Shown here: in pieces, positions 33,339 to 42,180 of the stretch
How positions within the stretch are numbered: the first letter of the stretch is position 1
How the letters are laid out: each line of letters starts with the position of its first letter
NCBI RefSeq assembly: GCF_040545875.1
Contig: NZ_JBEPMR010000012.1
Strand: one strand, 5' to 3'
DNA from: Faecalicatena_A orotica
GTDB lineage: Bacteria > Bacillota > Clostridia > Lachnospirales > Lachnospiraceae
DNA length: 64,000 nt
Notes under the pieces: generated by a model
Database searches by the model: none
The model's input: only the letters and a program-made list of their open reading frames with translations
Told to the model about the DNA's origin: nothing
Program-made: the position numbers and the translations under genes

Positions 33339-34717
33339 TCTGCCACCTCTTCCTCCAGAGCCGGAATCGTAAAGCACACTTTGGTTCCTTCCCCAACCCT
33401 GCTTTCCACTAAGATTTTACCGCCATGGGCGCAGACGATCTGTCCGCAAATATAAAGCCCCAAACCGTTTCCGCCGGCCGCCCGGTTTCTCGGATACCGC
33501 TGAAACAGATTGGAAAGGAGCTCGGGCGCAATTCCTTCGCCGGTGTCCTGCACCGCCACTGCGATCCCGTCCTCCTCCGAACGTGCCGACAGAGTGACGA
33601 TCCCGCTCACGGTGTGCTTCACAGAGTTGGAAACCAGGTTCAGCAGCACTTGCAGCAGCCGCTCCCGGTCACCATATATCGCGGGCAGAGCGGGAGGTGC
33701 GTCAATCGTTACCTGATTTCCATGATTGTCCATCAGCGGAAAATGAACGTGGGCCACGGTTTCTATCAGCTCCACCAAATCCATCTCCCGCCGGTTCAGA
33801 GTAAAGCTGCCGCTCTCGATGGCAGCGGCATCCAGCAGCTGCACCACCAGCCGCTCCATCCTCCCGGCTTCGCTGTCCACCCGTCGCATGTTGTCCCGTA
33901 CCGCAGCGCGGTCGATCTCGGCATCGTCCATCATACGGCCGGTCAGCTGTGCAAAGCCCGACACCACCGTAATGGGCATCTGGAGCTCGTGGGAAAGGTT
34001 GTGAAGGAACTCCTCCTTCATGTCCGCCAGGCTCTGCACACGAATCAAGGCCTCCTCCCTGACCGCCTGCTCTCTGGCATGCCTCAGGCAGATCACCAGA
34101 ATGACGCAGAATGCGGCGCAGCAGATCCCTAACAGCGTGCGTGTCAGCACATAGCTTACCTGCCGGGCATTCAGCATCCCCGGCGTGGCCACGGCAATCA
34201 ACAGGTAGAACAGCAGCATCGGCACCCAGGCGATCTTCCAGACCTTCGTGTCGTCCACATCCATCACGGGCTCCAGCTCTTTGTGCAGAAAATGGAAGAT
34301 CAGGGGATAGGTTAAGGGATAAAAAAGCAGTGTGGCAAGATTTGCCGTCATCAATCCGCCTCCCAGCCGCTCCATCAGGAACTGGGAAATGCCAATGCTC
34401 ACGGTCATCAGGTTGTAAGACATCAGGTACACAAAGAAATGCTTGACAAACCGGTCTTTGATGATTATGCAGGAAAGAGGAAAAAAAATCAGGATGGCAA
34501 TGCTGCAATAGAGGTTCATAGAGTAGTCCGGCGAATAGCCGAATAAGACCAGACTCAGCGCAATTCCGCCCCAGACGGAGGCGACGATGGCCGCCAGCGC
34601 CCACAGGGGGATTCTCAGTTTTTTACGAAATGGATAGTAGCGCAGAAACATCGGGCCAACAAATTGCAGCACACACCAGAGCCATTCCTGCCACATTCCT
34701 ACGCTTCCCTCACTCAT
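33335..34717 (-). CDS. Multi-helix sensor histidine kinase
   Basis: A kinase of about 460 residues. The N-terminal half has six or seven membrane helices with short loops, resembling 7TM-type sensor kinases. It is followed by HisKA with the phospho-histidine in NLSHELQMPITVV and a HATPase domain (NLVSNSVKHTV; DTGEGIAPELL; GNGLGLYICGQIV). The start is uncertain: ATG 34717 has GGAGGG about 11 bases upstream, while ATG 34735 overlaps that site and is less likely. It is coupled to the regulator gene by an ATGA overlap. The signal is unknown. Confidence 0.88.
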   Translation of the reverse strand: MSEGSVGMWQEWLWCVLQFVGPMFLRYYPFRKKLRIPLWALAAIVASVWGGIALSLVLFGYSPDYSMNLYCSIAILIFFPLSCIIIKDRFVKHFFVYLMSYNLMTVSIGISQFLMERLGGGLMTANLATLLFYPLTYPLIFHFLHKELEPVMDVDDTKVWKIAWVPMLLFYLLIAVATPGMLNARQVSYVLTRTLLGICCAAFCVILVICLRHAREQAVREEALIRVQSLADMKEEFLHNLSHELQMPITVVSGFAQLTGRMMDDAEIDRAAVRDNMRRVDSEAGRMERLVVQLLDAAAIESGSFTLNRREMDLVELIETVAHVHFPLMDNHGNQVTIDAPPALPAIYGDRERLLQVLLNLVSNSVKHTVSGIVTLSARSEEDGIAVAVQDTGEGIAPELLSNLFQRYPRNRAAGGNGLGLYICGQIVCAHGGKILVESRVGEGTKVCFTIPALEEEVAE

Positions 34718-34804
34718 ACCGTCCCATCCCTCCATTGTGCATTTTCTTTTCCTTCATTATAGACTGCGAGCCGTTCAAAAACAACACACTTTTTTCTTTT
34801 CCTT

Positions 34805-34900
34805 TTATATGGACGCGGTATGACAGCTAAAGATATCATCCCGCTCTTTTGTAGCCCCGAGTTTTTCCAGATCGCGTCCCCATCCTCCCTTAAATTTCAT
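34805..34900 (-). other. Possible 31-residue ORF or gene remnant
   Basis: Between the kinase and the peptidase gene, a short frame begins MKFKGGWGRDLEKLGATKER behind a G-rich stretch and ends in TAA. The charged, helical composition looks protein-like, but nothing else supports it. It may be a remnant of a lost gene. Confidence 0.25.
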
Positions 34901-34921
34901 AATATTCCCCCCGAAACCTCA

Positions 34922-34950
34922 TTGACATACCGCACAATTAGCTATACAAT
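34922..34950 (+). promoter_or_regulatory. Consensus promoter of the M24 peptidase gene
   Basis: TTGACA at 34922-34927 and TACAAT at 34945-34950 are separated by exactly 17 bases, a near-perfect housekeeping promoter. Confidence 0.8.
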
Positions 34951-34972
34951 TATAACGGTATGTTTATTAAAG

Positions 34973-34989
34973 TTGCATATAATATGCAA
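34973..34989. promoter_or_regulatory. 17-bp perfect palindrome in the peptidase leader
   Basis: TTGCATAT-A-ATATGCAA lies about 17 bases after the expected transcription start and just before the ribosome binding site AAAGGAGGA. It could be an operator, or a hairpin affecting translation. Confidence 0.5.
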
Positions 34990-35008
34990 GTAAAAGGAGG
35001 AGTTTACA

Positions 35009-36097
35009 ATGGACACAGGTAAGTTAAACAGAATACTGGACGCAATGAAGGAAAAGGATATGCCGCAGATGATTATTGCGGATCCGCTTACTATTTTCTG
35101 GCTGACAGGAAAGATGATTGTTCCGGGGGAAAGATTATTGGCACTGTACCTGAATGTGAACGGCAATCATAAGATGATGATCAACGAGCTGTTCCCACAG
35201 GAAAAAGATCTTGGGGTTGAGATTGTATGGTACAATGACGTGCAGGATGGTGTTGAGATTCTGTCACAGTTCGTAGAAAAAGATAAACCAATCGGAATCG
35301 ATAAGATCTGGCCGGCAAGATTCCTGCTCAGATTACAGGAATTGGGAGCTGGAAGCAAGTTCATGAACGGTTCTATGATTGTTGACTACATTAGAATGAT
35401 CAAGGACGAAAAAGAGCAGGAGTTAATGCGTGAGTCTTCAAGACTGAATGATATCGTAATGGACAAGCTGATTCCGTGGGTAGGAAAAGGACTGACAGAG
35501 AGACAGCTGAATGAAAAGGTTCGCGAGATCTACAAAGAAGTTGGATGCGAAGATGTTTCTTTCGACCCGATTACAGCTTATGCAAAGGGCGCAGCTGACC
35601 CTCACCATGTAACAGATGATTCAAAAGGAAAACGCGGAGACTGTGTAATCCTTGATATCGGCGGATTTAAGAATGCATATGCATCAGATATGACAAGAAC
35701 AGTATTCCTTGGCGAAGTATCTGACAGGGCAAAAGAGATCTATGATATCGTAGTAGAAGCTAACATGAGAGGTATCGCAGCTGCTAAGCCTGGCAACAGA
35801 ATGTGCGATGTTGATGCTGCATGCCGTGACTACATAACAGAAAAAGGTTTTGGACCTTACTTCACACACAGAACAGGACATTCAATCGGACTGGAAGACC
35901 ATGAGTTCGGCGATGTTTCTTCTGTAAATGAAGACATCATCAAACCGGGACAGTGTTTCTCTGTAGAGCCGGGAATCTACCTTCCGGACGAAGGAATTGG
36001 TGTTCGTATTGAAGACCTTGTAATCATCACAGAAGATGGATGCGAAGTTCTGAATGATTATACAAAAGATCTGATCATCGTTCCTTTCGAGGACTAA
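35009..36097 (+). CDS. M24-family Xaa-Pro-type aminopeptidase
   Basis: A cytoplasmic metallopeptidase of 362 residues in the aminopeptidase P / prolidase group, removing residues before proline. After an N-terminal creatinase-like domain, the pita-bread catalytic domain shows its five metal ligands: two aspartates (ILDIGGFKNAYASDMTRT), a histidine (HRTGHSIGLEDHE), and two glutamates (VEPGIYLPDE and VRIEDLVII). The length suits a complete enzyme. It has its own strong promoter and AAAGGAGGA ribosome binding site. The substrate choice between di- and longer peptides cannot be read from sequence. Confidence 0.92.
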   Translation: MDTGKLNRILDAMKEKDMPQMIIADPLTIFWLTGKMIVPGERLLALYLNVNGNHKMMINELFPQEKDLGVEIVWYNDVQDGVEILSQFVEKDKPIGIDKIWPARFLLRLQELGAGSKFMNGSMIVDYIRMIKDEKEQELMRESSRLNDIVMDKLIPWVGKGLTERQLNEKVREIYKEVGCEDVSFDPITAYAKGAADPHHVTDDSKGKRGDCVILDIGGFKNAYASDMTRTVFLGEVSDRAKEIYDIVVEANMRGIAAAKPGNRMCDVDAACRDYITEKGFGPYFTHRTGHSIGLEDHEFGDVSSVNEDIIKPGQCFSVEPGIYLPDEGIGVRIEDLVIITEDGCEVLNDYTKDLIIVPFED

Positions 36098-36478
36098 TCA
36101 GGGGAAATACTGACAGGTGCTTTTACGAGAACCTGAGGGTATCCTGAGAATCAGGAAATGACGTTTTGAACAGAAAATAATGCATTGCATGTATTTTTTG
36201 AAAAGACGAAAATTATTAAAAAATTGGTTAAAGTGCTACAAAAGTTAATAAAATGATATAGCGGTCAACTGTGAAAATTAGTAAGATTCATAATTTTTTG
36301 CAGGATTGGCCGCTTTTTCTTGCAAAAAATGAAATAAACCAGTATCATTAATATTAAGAGAAAGGGCTTGGTCTTCAGACTAAGCTCTTTTACAGCGGCA
36401 GCCGGCAGGAAAGGGGGATTCAGTGTGAGGGAGGAACCGGGTGCCAATGGATAGGGATTATAGACTAGGAGGATTGAA
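36098..36478. other. 381-base intergenic region with two hairpins
   Basis: Two hairpins stand out. The first is a stem AGCGGTCAA / TTGGCCGCT at about 36258-36312, with a nested AAAATTA/TAATTTT stem, followed by TTTTCTTG; it looks like a terminator for the peptidase gene. The second is AAAGGGCTTGGTCT / AGACTAAGCTCTTT at 36361-36390. The rest is AT-rich before 36300 and purine-rich after 36400. No known riboswitch consensus was recognised. The hppA ribosome binding site is AGGAGG at 36469. Confidence 0.5.
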
Positions 36479-38461
36479 ATGGAAAAGTTAATGTATCTGG
36501 TTCCGGCGGTAGGAATCCTGACTCTTCTTTTTGCCGTTTATCTGGCTGTGAAGGTGGGAAGACAGGATGCCGGAAACGACAAAATGAAAGAGATCGCCGG
36601 TGCAATCAGCGAAGGCGCCCGCGCGTTCCTGACAGCGGAGTATAAGATTCTGGTTGTATTTGTAGCTGTCCTGTTTATACTGATTGGTGTCGGGATCGGA
36701 AGCTGGGTTACAGCAGTCTGCTTTGTTGCAGGGGCATTGTTCTCTACACTAGCAGGATATTTCGGAATGAATGTGGCGACAAAGGCTAATGTCAGGACCG
36801 CTAATGCAGCAAAAGAGAGTGGAATGAATAAAGCACTGTCTATTGCATTTTCCGGAGGCGCTGTTATGGGAATGTGTGTTGCAGGACTCGGTGCACTGGG
36901 AGTCAGCATGGTGTACATACTGACAGGCAATGTGGATATTTTATCCGGCTTCAGCCTTGGGGCGTCTTCTATAGCGTTGTTTGCCCGTGTAGGCGGGGGA
37001 ATCTATACGAAGGCTGCCGATGTGGGAGCCGATCTGGTCGGTAAAGTAGAGGCCGGAATACCTGAGGATGACCCGCGTAACCCGGCGGTTATCGCAGATA
37101 ATGTAGGGGACAACGTGGGCGATGTTGCAGGGATGGGGGCGGACCTTTTCGAGTCATATGTGGGTTCACTCGTATCAGCCCTGACTCTGGGCGTTGTGTA
37201 CTATGAAGCTTCCGGAGCGCTCTTCCCGCTTGTGATTGCTGCATGTGGGCTTCTGGCATCCATCATTGCGACTTTCTTCGTCAGGGGAAATGAAAATTCC
37301 AGTCCGCACAAGGCGCTGAAGACAGGGAGTTATGTATCGGCTGCGCTTGTAGTGATAGCATCTCTTATATTCAGCAGACTTTTATTTGAAAGCTTCAGCG
37401 GGGCTGTTGCTGTAATTGCAGGCCTTGTTGTCGGTGTGTTAATCGGAGTTATTACAGAAGTTTATACTTCTGCAGATTATAAATTTGTAAAAAGAATCGG
37501 TGAACAGTCTGAGACCGGGGCGGCAACTACGATCATAAGTGGTATAGCAGTAGGTATGCAGTCCACAGCGGTTCCGCTGCTCCTGATCTGCGTCGGTATC
37601 TTTGTCGCTTATCAGGCATGCGGCCTGTATGGAATTGCCCTGGCGGCAGTCGGAATGCTTTCTACGACAGGAATCACGGTTGCGGTTGACGCATATGGCC
37701 CGATTGCGGACAATGCCGGAGGTATTGCGGAGATGTCAGGGCTGGATGAGTCTGTCCGTGAGATCACGGATAAACTTGATTCTGTTGGAAATACGACAGC
37801 AGCAATGGGAAAAGGATTTGCCATAGGTTCCGCGGCTCTGACTGCGCTTGCACTGTTTGTGTCCTATGCAAATGCTGTAAAGCTGGATACGATTGATATT
37901 CTGGATTACCGTGTCATTATTGGAATGTTTATCGGGGGAATGCTGACATTTTTGTTCTCTGCGTTTACAATGGAATCTGTGTCCAAGGCGGCTTATAAGA
38001 TGATAGAGGAAGTAAGACGTCAGTTCCGGGAAAAACCGGGCATTATGAAGGGGACGGAAAGGCCGGATTACACATCCTGTGTTGGTATCTCCACGACAGC
38101 GGCACTGCGGGAGATGCTTCTGCCGGGGGCGATGGCAGTAGCGGCACCACTGGTTGTAGGGGTTGTCCTCGGACCACAGTCACTCGGCGGAATGCTGGCG
38201 GGTGCACTGGTAACGGGTGTCCTCATGGCGATTTTCATGTCCAATTCAGGCGGTGCATGGGATAACGCAAAGAAATACATCGAAGTCGGCCACCACGGCG
38301 GAAAAGGAAGCGAGGCCCATAAGGCGGCGGTTGTCGGCGATACAGTCGGAGATCCTTTCAAAGATACGTCAGGACCATCCATCAATATTCTGATCAAACT
38401 CATGACAATCGTGTCACTGGTGTTTGCACCGTTGTTCCTTTCTATAGGGGGTCTGCTCTAA
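36479..38461 (+). CDS. hppA: Membrane-bound ion-pumping pyrophosphatase
   Basis: A 660-residue integral membrane protein with about 16 helices that couples pyrophosphate hydrolysis to pumping of H+ or Na+. The catalytic loop DNVGDNVGDVAGMGADLFES is present, with GGGIYTKAADVGADLVGK before it and GDTVGDPFKDTSGPS near the C-terminus. The motif GNTTAA (alanine, not lysine) marks it as a potassium-dependent type. Whether it pumps sodium or protons cannot be settled by eye. The start follows AGGAGGATTGAA. Confidence 0.95.
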   Translation: MEKLMYLVPAVGILTLLFAVYLAVKVGRQDAGNDKMKEIAGAISEGARAFLTAEYKILVVFVAVLFILIGVGIGSWVTAVCFVAGALFSTLAGYFGMNVATKANVRTANAAKESGMNKALSIAFSGGAVMGMCVAGLGALGVSMVYILTGNVDILSGFSLGASSIALFARVGGGIYTKAADVGADLVGKVEAGIPEDDPRNPAVIADNVGDNVGDVAGMGADLFESYVGSLVSALTLGVVYYEASGALFPLVIAACGLLASIIATFFVRGNENSSPHKALKTGSYVSAALVVIASLIFSRLLFESFSGAVAVIAGLVVGVLIGVITEVYTSADYKFVKRIGEQSETGAATTIISGIAVGMQSTAVPLLLICVGIFVAYQACGLYGIALAAVGMLSTTGITVAVDAYGPIADNAGGIAEMSGLDESVREITDKLDSVGNTTAAMGKGFAIGSAALTALALFVSYANAVKLDTIDILDYRVIIGMFIGGMLTFLFSAFTMESVSKAAYKMIEEVRRQFREKPGIMKGTERPDYTSCVGISTTAALREMLLPGAMAVAAPLVVGVVLGPQSLGGMLAGALVTGVLMAIFMSNSGGAWDNAKKYIEVGHHGGKGSEAHKAAVVGDTVGDPFKDTSGPSINILIKLMTIVSLVFAPLFLSIGGLL

Positions 38462-38503
38462 AAAAGCATGCCAGCGGCAGTATTTTCTAAGATAAAAAAT
38501 GAA

Positions 38504-38546
38504 AAGAGCGGCACCAGGCGAATATTTCATACCTGATGCCGCTCTT
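38504..38546. terminator. Bidirectional terminator between hppA and prs
   Basis: AAGAGCGGCA-C-CAGG pairs with CCTG-A-TGCCGCTCTT. On the minus strand it is followed by TTTTCATTTTTTATC, ending the dnaD-dnaC-prs unit. On the plus strand it follows hppA without a good T-run. Confidence 0.7.
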
Positions 38547-38619
38547 AGATTATGTCATGACAGTGCATTCCTGCAAAGATACTAAAGCAGGGTACATGGC
38601 ACGGTCTGGACAGTAACGT

Positions 38620-39804
38620 TTATATTTCTTCCCCATTGTGATATTTCTTAAGCACATGCTGTATTCTTTCGTTCGGGTTCAGCAAAGTACTGATCGAACC
38701 GTCATGGTTCAGTGTATCAATAAGGAGCGCGATATACTTGCTCATATCGCAGTTGATATAATAAGGCTTGGACAACAATTCCGGTGTCTGGTAGATCAGG
38801 TTTGTTGTCAGGATTCCGGTCAGAAGCCCTTCTTCGTAAGCCCTGTCAAACTTCTCCATACCGTTCGTAAACAGACCAAACGTAGCGGCAGCAAAGATAC
38901 GGTTTGCTTTTCTGCGTTTTAACTCGGTTGCAACCTCGATGATGCTGTCCCCGGAGGAAATCATATCATCGATAATGATGACGTCTTTTCCTTCGACAGA
39001 ACTTCCGAGGAATTCATGTGCCACAATGGGATTGCGTCCGTTTACAATCCTTGTATAATCGCGGCGTTTGTAGAACATTCCCATGTCGAGGCCGAGCACG
39101 TTGGCGAGGTAAATGGCACGGTTTGTGCCGCCTTCGTCAGGGCTGATGATCATCATGTGTTCACTGTCAATCTGAAGATCCTTCTCTTTACGGAGCAGAC
39201 CTTTGATGAACTGGTAAGAAGACGGGACAGTCTCGAATCCATTCAGGGGGATGGCGTTCTGGACTCTCGGGTCGTGCGCGTCAAATGTAAGGATATTGTC
39301 AACGCCCATGCGGACAAGTTCCTGAAGGGCCAGTGCACAGTCGAGGGACTCCCTGCCATTGCGCTTATGCTGGCGGCTTTCGTATAAGAACGGCATGATG
39401 ACATTGATGCGGCGGCCCTTCCCACCGATTGCTGCGATGATACGCTTTAAGTTCTGGAAATGGTCATCTGGTGACATGTGATTAATATTGCCTGTCAGGG
39501 AATATGTGACACTGTAGTTGCAAACATCGACCATGAGATAGAGATCTTTTCCCCGCACTGATTCAGCGATAATACCTTTAGCTTCGCCCGAACCGAATCT
39601 CGGCACTTTCGTATCAATGATATAGGTGTCTTTTTCGTATCCGGAAAAGGCAACGTCGTCTTTATGCACAATAGCGCTTTCTTTTCTCCATTTTACAAGA
39701 TAGTCGTTGACTTTATCGCCAAGCTCTTCGCATCCTGTAACTGGAATCAGGCCTAATGCGCCTACTGGAATATTCTCTAAATTTCTTTCTGTTCGGTGTA
39801 ACAT
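38620..39804 (-). CDS. prs: Ribose-phosphate pyrophosphokinase (long clostridial form)
   Basis: Makes PRPP from ribose 5-phosphate and ATP for nucleotide, histidine and tryptophan synthesis. The 394-residue product is about 75 residues longer than common bacterial Prs. It shows the ATP-site region YESRQHKRNGRES, the metal-binding TFDAHDPRVQ, and the PRPP-binding loop DVIIIDDMISSGDS. GGGAGG precedes the ATG. The start lies 28 bases inside the end of dnaC, so the two are translationally coupled, linking PRPP supply with a replication gene. Confidence 0.93.
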   Translation of the reverse strand: MLHRTERNLENIPVGALGLIPVTGCEELGDKVNDYLVKWRKESAIVHKDDVAFSGYEKDTYIIDTKVPRFGSGEAKGIIAESVRGKDLYLMVDVCNYSVTYSLTGNINHMSPDDHFQNLKRIIAAIGGKGRRINVIMPFLYESRQHKRNGRESLDCALALQELVRMGVDNILTFDAHDPRVQNAIPLNGFETVPSSYQFIKGLLRKEKDLQIDSEHMMIISPDEGGTNRAIYLANVLGLDMGMFYKRRDYTRIVNGRNPIVAHEFLGSSVEGKDVIIIDDMISSGDSIIEVATELKRRKANRIFAAATFGLFTNGMEKFDRAYEEGLLTGILTTNLIYQTPELLSKPYYINCDMSKYIALLIDTLNHDGSISTLLNPNERIQHVLKKYHNGEEI

Positions 39805-40802
39805 GAGTGGTCCTCCCTGATTTTTAATTTCTTTTTGATTCTGATATCATCACCAATCAGCTTGAGCATTGTGTAATTACTTGTAATCCTTGAGAAGGAA
39901 CGCTCCGTATATAAATCGGCCAGCGTGTCTAATGACAGATTGGTTGATATGATAGTGGATTTGCGGCTTAAGAGCCGTTCATTAATACAGGTAAAAAACT
40001 GCGAAGCTACAAACGTATTCGTAAATTCTGTTCCGAGATCGTCTATAATCAGTAAATCACAGTCAAAGATGTATTCATACATATTTTGCGCATCAATATT
40101 GTTTTTGTCAAATGTATTTTTAGCTAAAATTGAAAAAAATTTCGATGCGGAGAAGTAGAGGACGGAAAATTCCCGGTCCATTAATTCCTTTGCAATGCAG
40201 TTGGAGAGGAATGTCTTGCCGACTCCTACGTCTCCATACAGGAACAGATTCGAGGTTCCCGCCCCGAAATTATCTACGAAATCATGACACACTTTCAGGG
40301 CATCCTGCATAGTCTGTCTGGAAGAACGCCCTGTCTTTTTGTCTATATAATTATCAGAATAATAATCCAGTGAAAATGTATTGAAGTTTTCCTGCTCCAG
40401 TATCTGGTTCAGATTAGACTGTTCGTAGAGAATACCTATGACAGCCTTTTTAAAACAGTGACACTTTTTATTATCGATATATCCGGTATCTTTACAGTCT
40501 TTGCAGTCATAAACCGGATCCAGATAATCATCCGGAAATCCACCTGACCGGAGAAGCTCTTTCTTACTGCTCCTCAAGATGGCGAGTTCTTCCTTTAATG
40601 AGTCCACCGCCTTATCATCTCCGTTCAGCAGCTTGCGCCCGTATTGGACGGAAAGTATGGAGATGGAATCATCTAAAGATTTAAATTCCGGCAGCTGTTT
40701 ATAGACTTCTTCATAATGTCTGGTCAGAATATCATGGTTCTTCAGCTGGCGCTGTTCATAATCACGCATGATAGCCTGGTATTGTGATGGTTTGAGTCCC
40801 AC
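39777..40802 (-). CDS. dnaC: DnaC/DnaI-type helicase loader
   Basis: An AAA+ ATPase of 341 residues that loads the replicative helicase. An N-terminal region is followed by a cysteine cluster likely to bind zinc (CKDCKDTGYIDNKKCHCFK), then Walker A (GDVGVGKTFLSNCI), Walker B (LLIIDDLGTEF) and the sensor region STNLSLDTL. The start is GTG at 40802 behind AAGGAG. It sits between dnaD and prs in one minus-strand unit; the upstream dnaD stop is 49 bases away. The DnaD plus DnaI-type pair is characteristic of Firmicutes primosomes. Confidence 0.92.
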   Translation of the reverse strand: MGLKPSQYQAIMRDYEQRQLKNHDILTRHYEEVYKQLPEFKSLDDSISILSVQYGRKLLNGDDKAVDSLKEELAILRSSKKELLRSGGFPDDYLDPVYDCKDCKDTGYIDNKKCHCFKKAVIGILYEQSNLNQILEQENFNTFSLDYYSDNYIDKKTGRSSRQTMQDALKVCHDFVDNFGAGTSNLFLYGDVGVGKTFLSNCIAKELMDREFSVLYFSASKFFSILAKNTFDKNNIDAQNMYEYIFDCDLLIIDDLGTEFTNTFVASQFFTCINERLLSRKSTIISTNLSLDTLADLYTERSFSRITSNYTMLKLIGDDIRIKKKLKIREDHSCYTEQKEI

Positions 40803-40850
40803 AATTATACTCCTTCTAATAGTAACTGCCCAGAATTGTGAACAGCTACT

Positions 40851-42032
40851 TTAATTACTGTTTAATAGTTGTTCCTCCAGAGAATCCATGTCATAGGAGC
40901 GTCTTTCGAAATTGTTCATGTTCTTTGAGACTGGCTTCTGCCTATTCTGGACAGTTGTTCTGGCGGCTTTTTCTTTCTGATAAGCGGCGTCTAAAACGGC
41001 AATATCTTTTAGATGGCGTACCTGGCTTTCGTACCATTTACAGAGGATGGTATCGGCATACTCAAAGCTGGGCTGGTGAGTAGCGGCGATTGTGCGGTTG
41101 CAGGCTTCCTGAATGATATCAAGGGAGAAACCGAGTTCTTCGGTCCACTTCCTGATAAAAGTAAGCTCTGCAGCAGCCGGCCCCCTGTTCTTGATTCCAA
41201 ATGCATTCAGCACGGTATAGCTGCTTTTGCTGTAATTGGCAGACTGCCGGCGTGCCTGGTCTATCGTGGTAACACCGCTGTCAGACCAGGAAAGGGCTAC
41301 CTTCTGAATGTAGTGGATACTTTTATGTCCGTTCTCGACACAGGATTCGATCAGGTATTCGATCAAATCAGCAGACATGCCGAGCGTCTCATAAAAATAT
41401 GTAATGGCATCCACATCGGTCCGGGACAGTGTCTTGCCTAGATACTGTTCTGCGATAAAGAGCAGGGACTTCAGTTCCTTCTGGGCTTTAAATGAAGTCA
41501 GCGGAATCGCCTTTGACTTCTGGACTGCCTTAGGTGCGGAAACTGGTTCCGGCACGGCGACTGTCTCAAAAACAGGGACAGGATCAGATACGGCAGCCGG
41601 TTCAAAGGCCATAACTGGTTCCGGGACAGCTGCAAGAGCAGATGCGGCGGAAGCCAGAGGCTTGACCTCTCTTAAGACAGGCTTCTCATTGACAGCCGGA
41701 ACCTTTGGGGCAGTCACTTTCCTGGATGTAATGGAAGGCGTCTGCTCCAGTTCAAGCCCGGTAATTCTTCCTTCACCGTCTTTATCAACAGTTAAAAGTC
41801 CTTCAGATTCCCAGTATCTGAAAGCTCTTAATATATCGTTCTCCGTGTTGTTCAGGCAGTCGGCAATCATGGATATCGTGAGATTGGAACACGGATCATC
41901 CAGATGCCTCAGCAGAAATAAATATACTTTGACAAACTCACCGTTTGCGTTGATCATGTAATTGTCTATAAAATCGTTTGTAACTAAGGTTGCGTTTGTC
42001 TGAAATTTATTTTTCAAAGTCAATGTCTTCAT
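40851..42032 (-). CDS. DnaD-domain replication initiation protein
   Basis: A 393-residue protein with an N-terminal winged-helix part (FVKVYLFLLRHLDDPCSNLT; AFRYWESEGLLTVDKDGEGR), a low-complexity linker rich in Pro, Val, Ala and Glu (about residues 125-190), and a C-terminal DnaD/DnaB_2 domain (LGKTLSRTDVDAITYFYETL; HYIQKVALSW). A second DnaB_2-like stretch (KWTEELGFSLDIIQEACNRT) follows. DnaD-type proteins remodel origin DNA and help load the helicase loader encoded next. The promoter has an extended -10 (TATAAT at 42087-42092, minus strand). Confidence 0.9.
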   Translation of the reverse strand: MKTLTLKNKFQTNATLVTNDFIDNYMINANGEFVKVYLFLLRHLDDPCSNLTISMIADCLNNTENDILRAFRYWESEGLLTVDKDGEGRITGLELEQTPSITSRKVTAPKVPAVNEKPVLREVKPLASAASALAAVPEPVMAFEPAAVSDPVPVFETVAVPEPVSAPKAVQKSKAIPLTSFKAQKELKSLLFIAEQYLGKTLSRTDVDAITYFYETLGMSADLIEYLIESCVENGHKSIHYIQKVALSWSDSGVTTIDQARRQSANYSKSSYTVLNAFGIKNRGPAAAELTFIRKWTEELGFSLDIIQEACNRTIAATHQPSFEYADTILCKWYESQVRHLKDIAVLDAAYQKEKAARTTVQNRQKPVSKNMNNFERRSYDMDSLEEQLLNSN

Positions 42033-42145
42033 CTTATTTCCCCTACCCTTTGGTTTTCGTACTTAACTCTCTCAATGCGTACAGGTATTATAGCACCTAA
42101 TTGCGGCAGTAAAAAGCACTTTTTCGTGGGAAAAACAAGGTTTTT

Positions 42146-42177
42146 TGTAGATAACTATGTGGGGAAAGTGTGGATAA
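42146..42177. promoter_or_regulatory. Cluster of DnaA-box-like sites upstream of dnaD
   Basis: TGTGGATAA at 42169-42177 is the exact complement of the consensus DnaA box TTATCCACA. TGTAGATAA at 42146-42154 differs at one position and TGTGGGGAA at 42158-42166 at two. Spacing is 11-12 bases, about one helical turn. The cluster lies 30-60 bases upstream of the dnaD promoter, directly after the murC stop. Confidence 0.6.
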
Positions 42178-42180
42178 GTT

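Noticed and set aside
33702..34604. A 300-codon minus-strand frame overlapping the histidine kinase in another frame
   Set aside because: The kinase frame shows H, N and G boxes; this one shows no domain and results from high GC.
7246..36235. The shared 11-mer TGGTTAAAGTG at 7246 and 36225
   Set aside because: Both sit in AT-rich promoter-type DNA and the surrounding bases differ; two copies of an AT-rich 11-mer in 64 kb are weak evidence.
36098..36478. A c-di-GMP, fluoride or guanidine riboswitch before hppA
   Set aside because: None of the conserved core sequences of those classes was found; only simple hairpins are visible.
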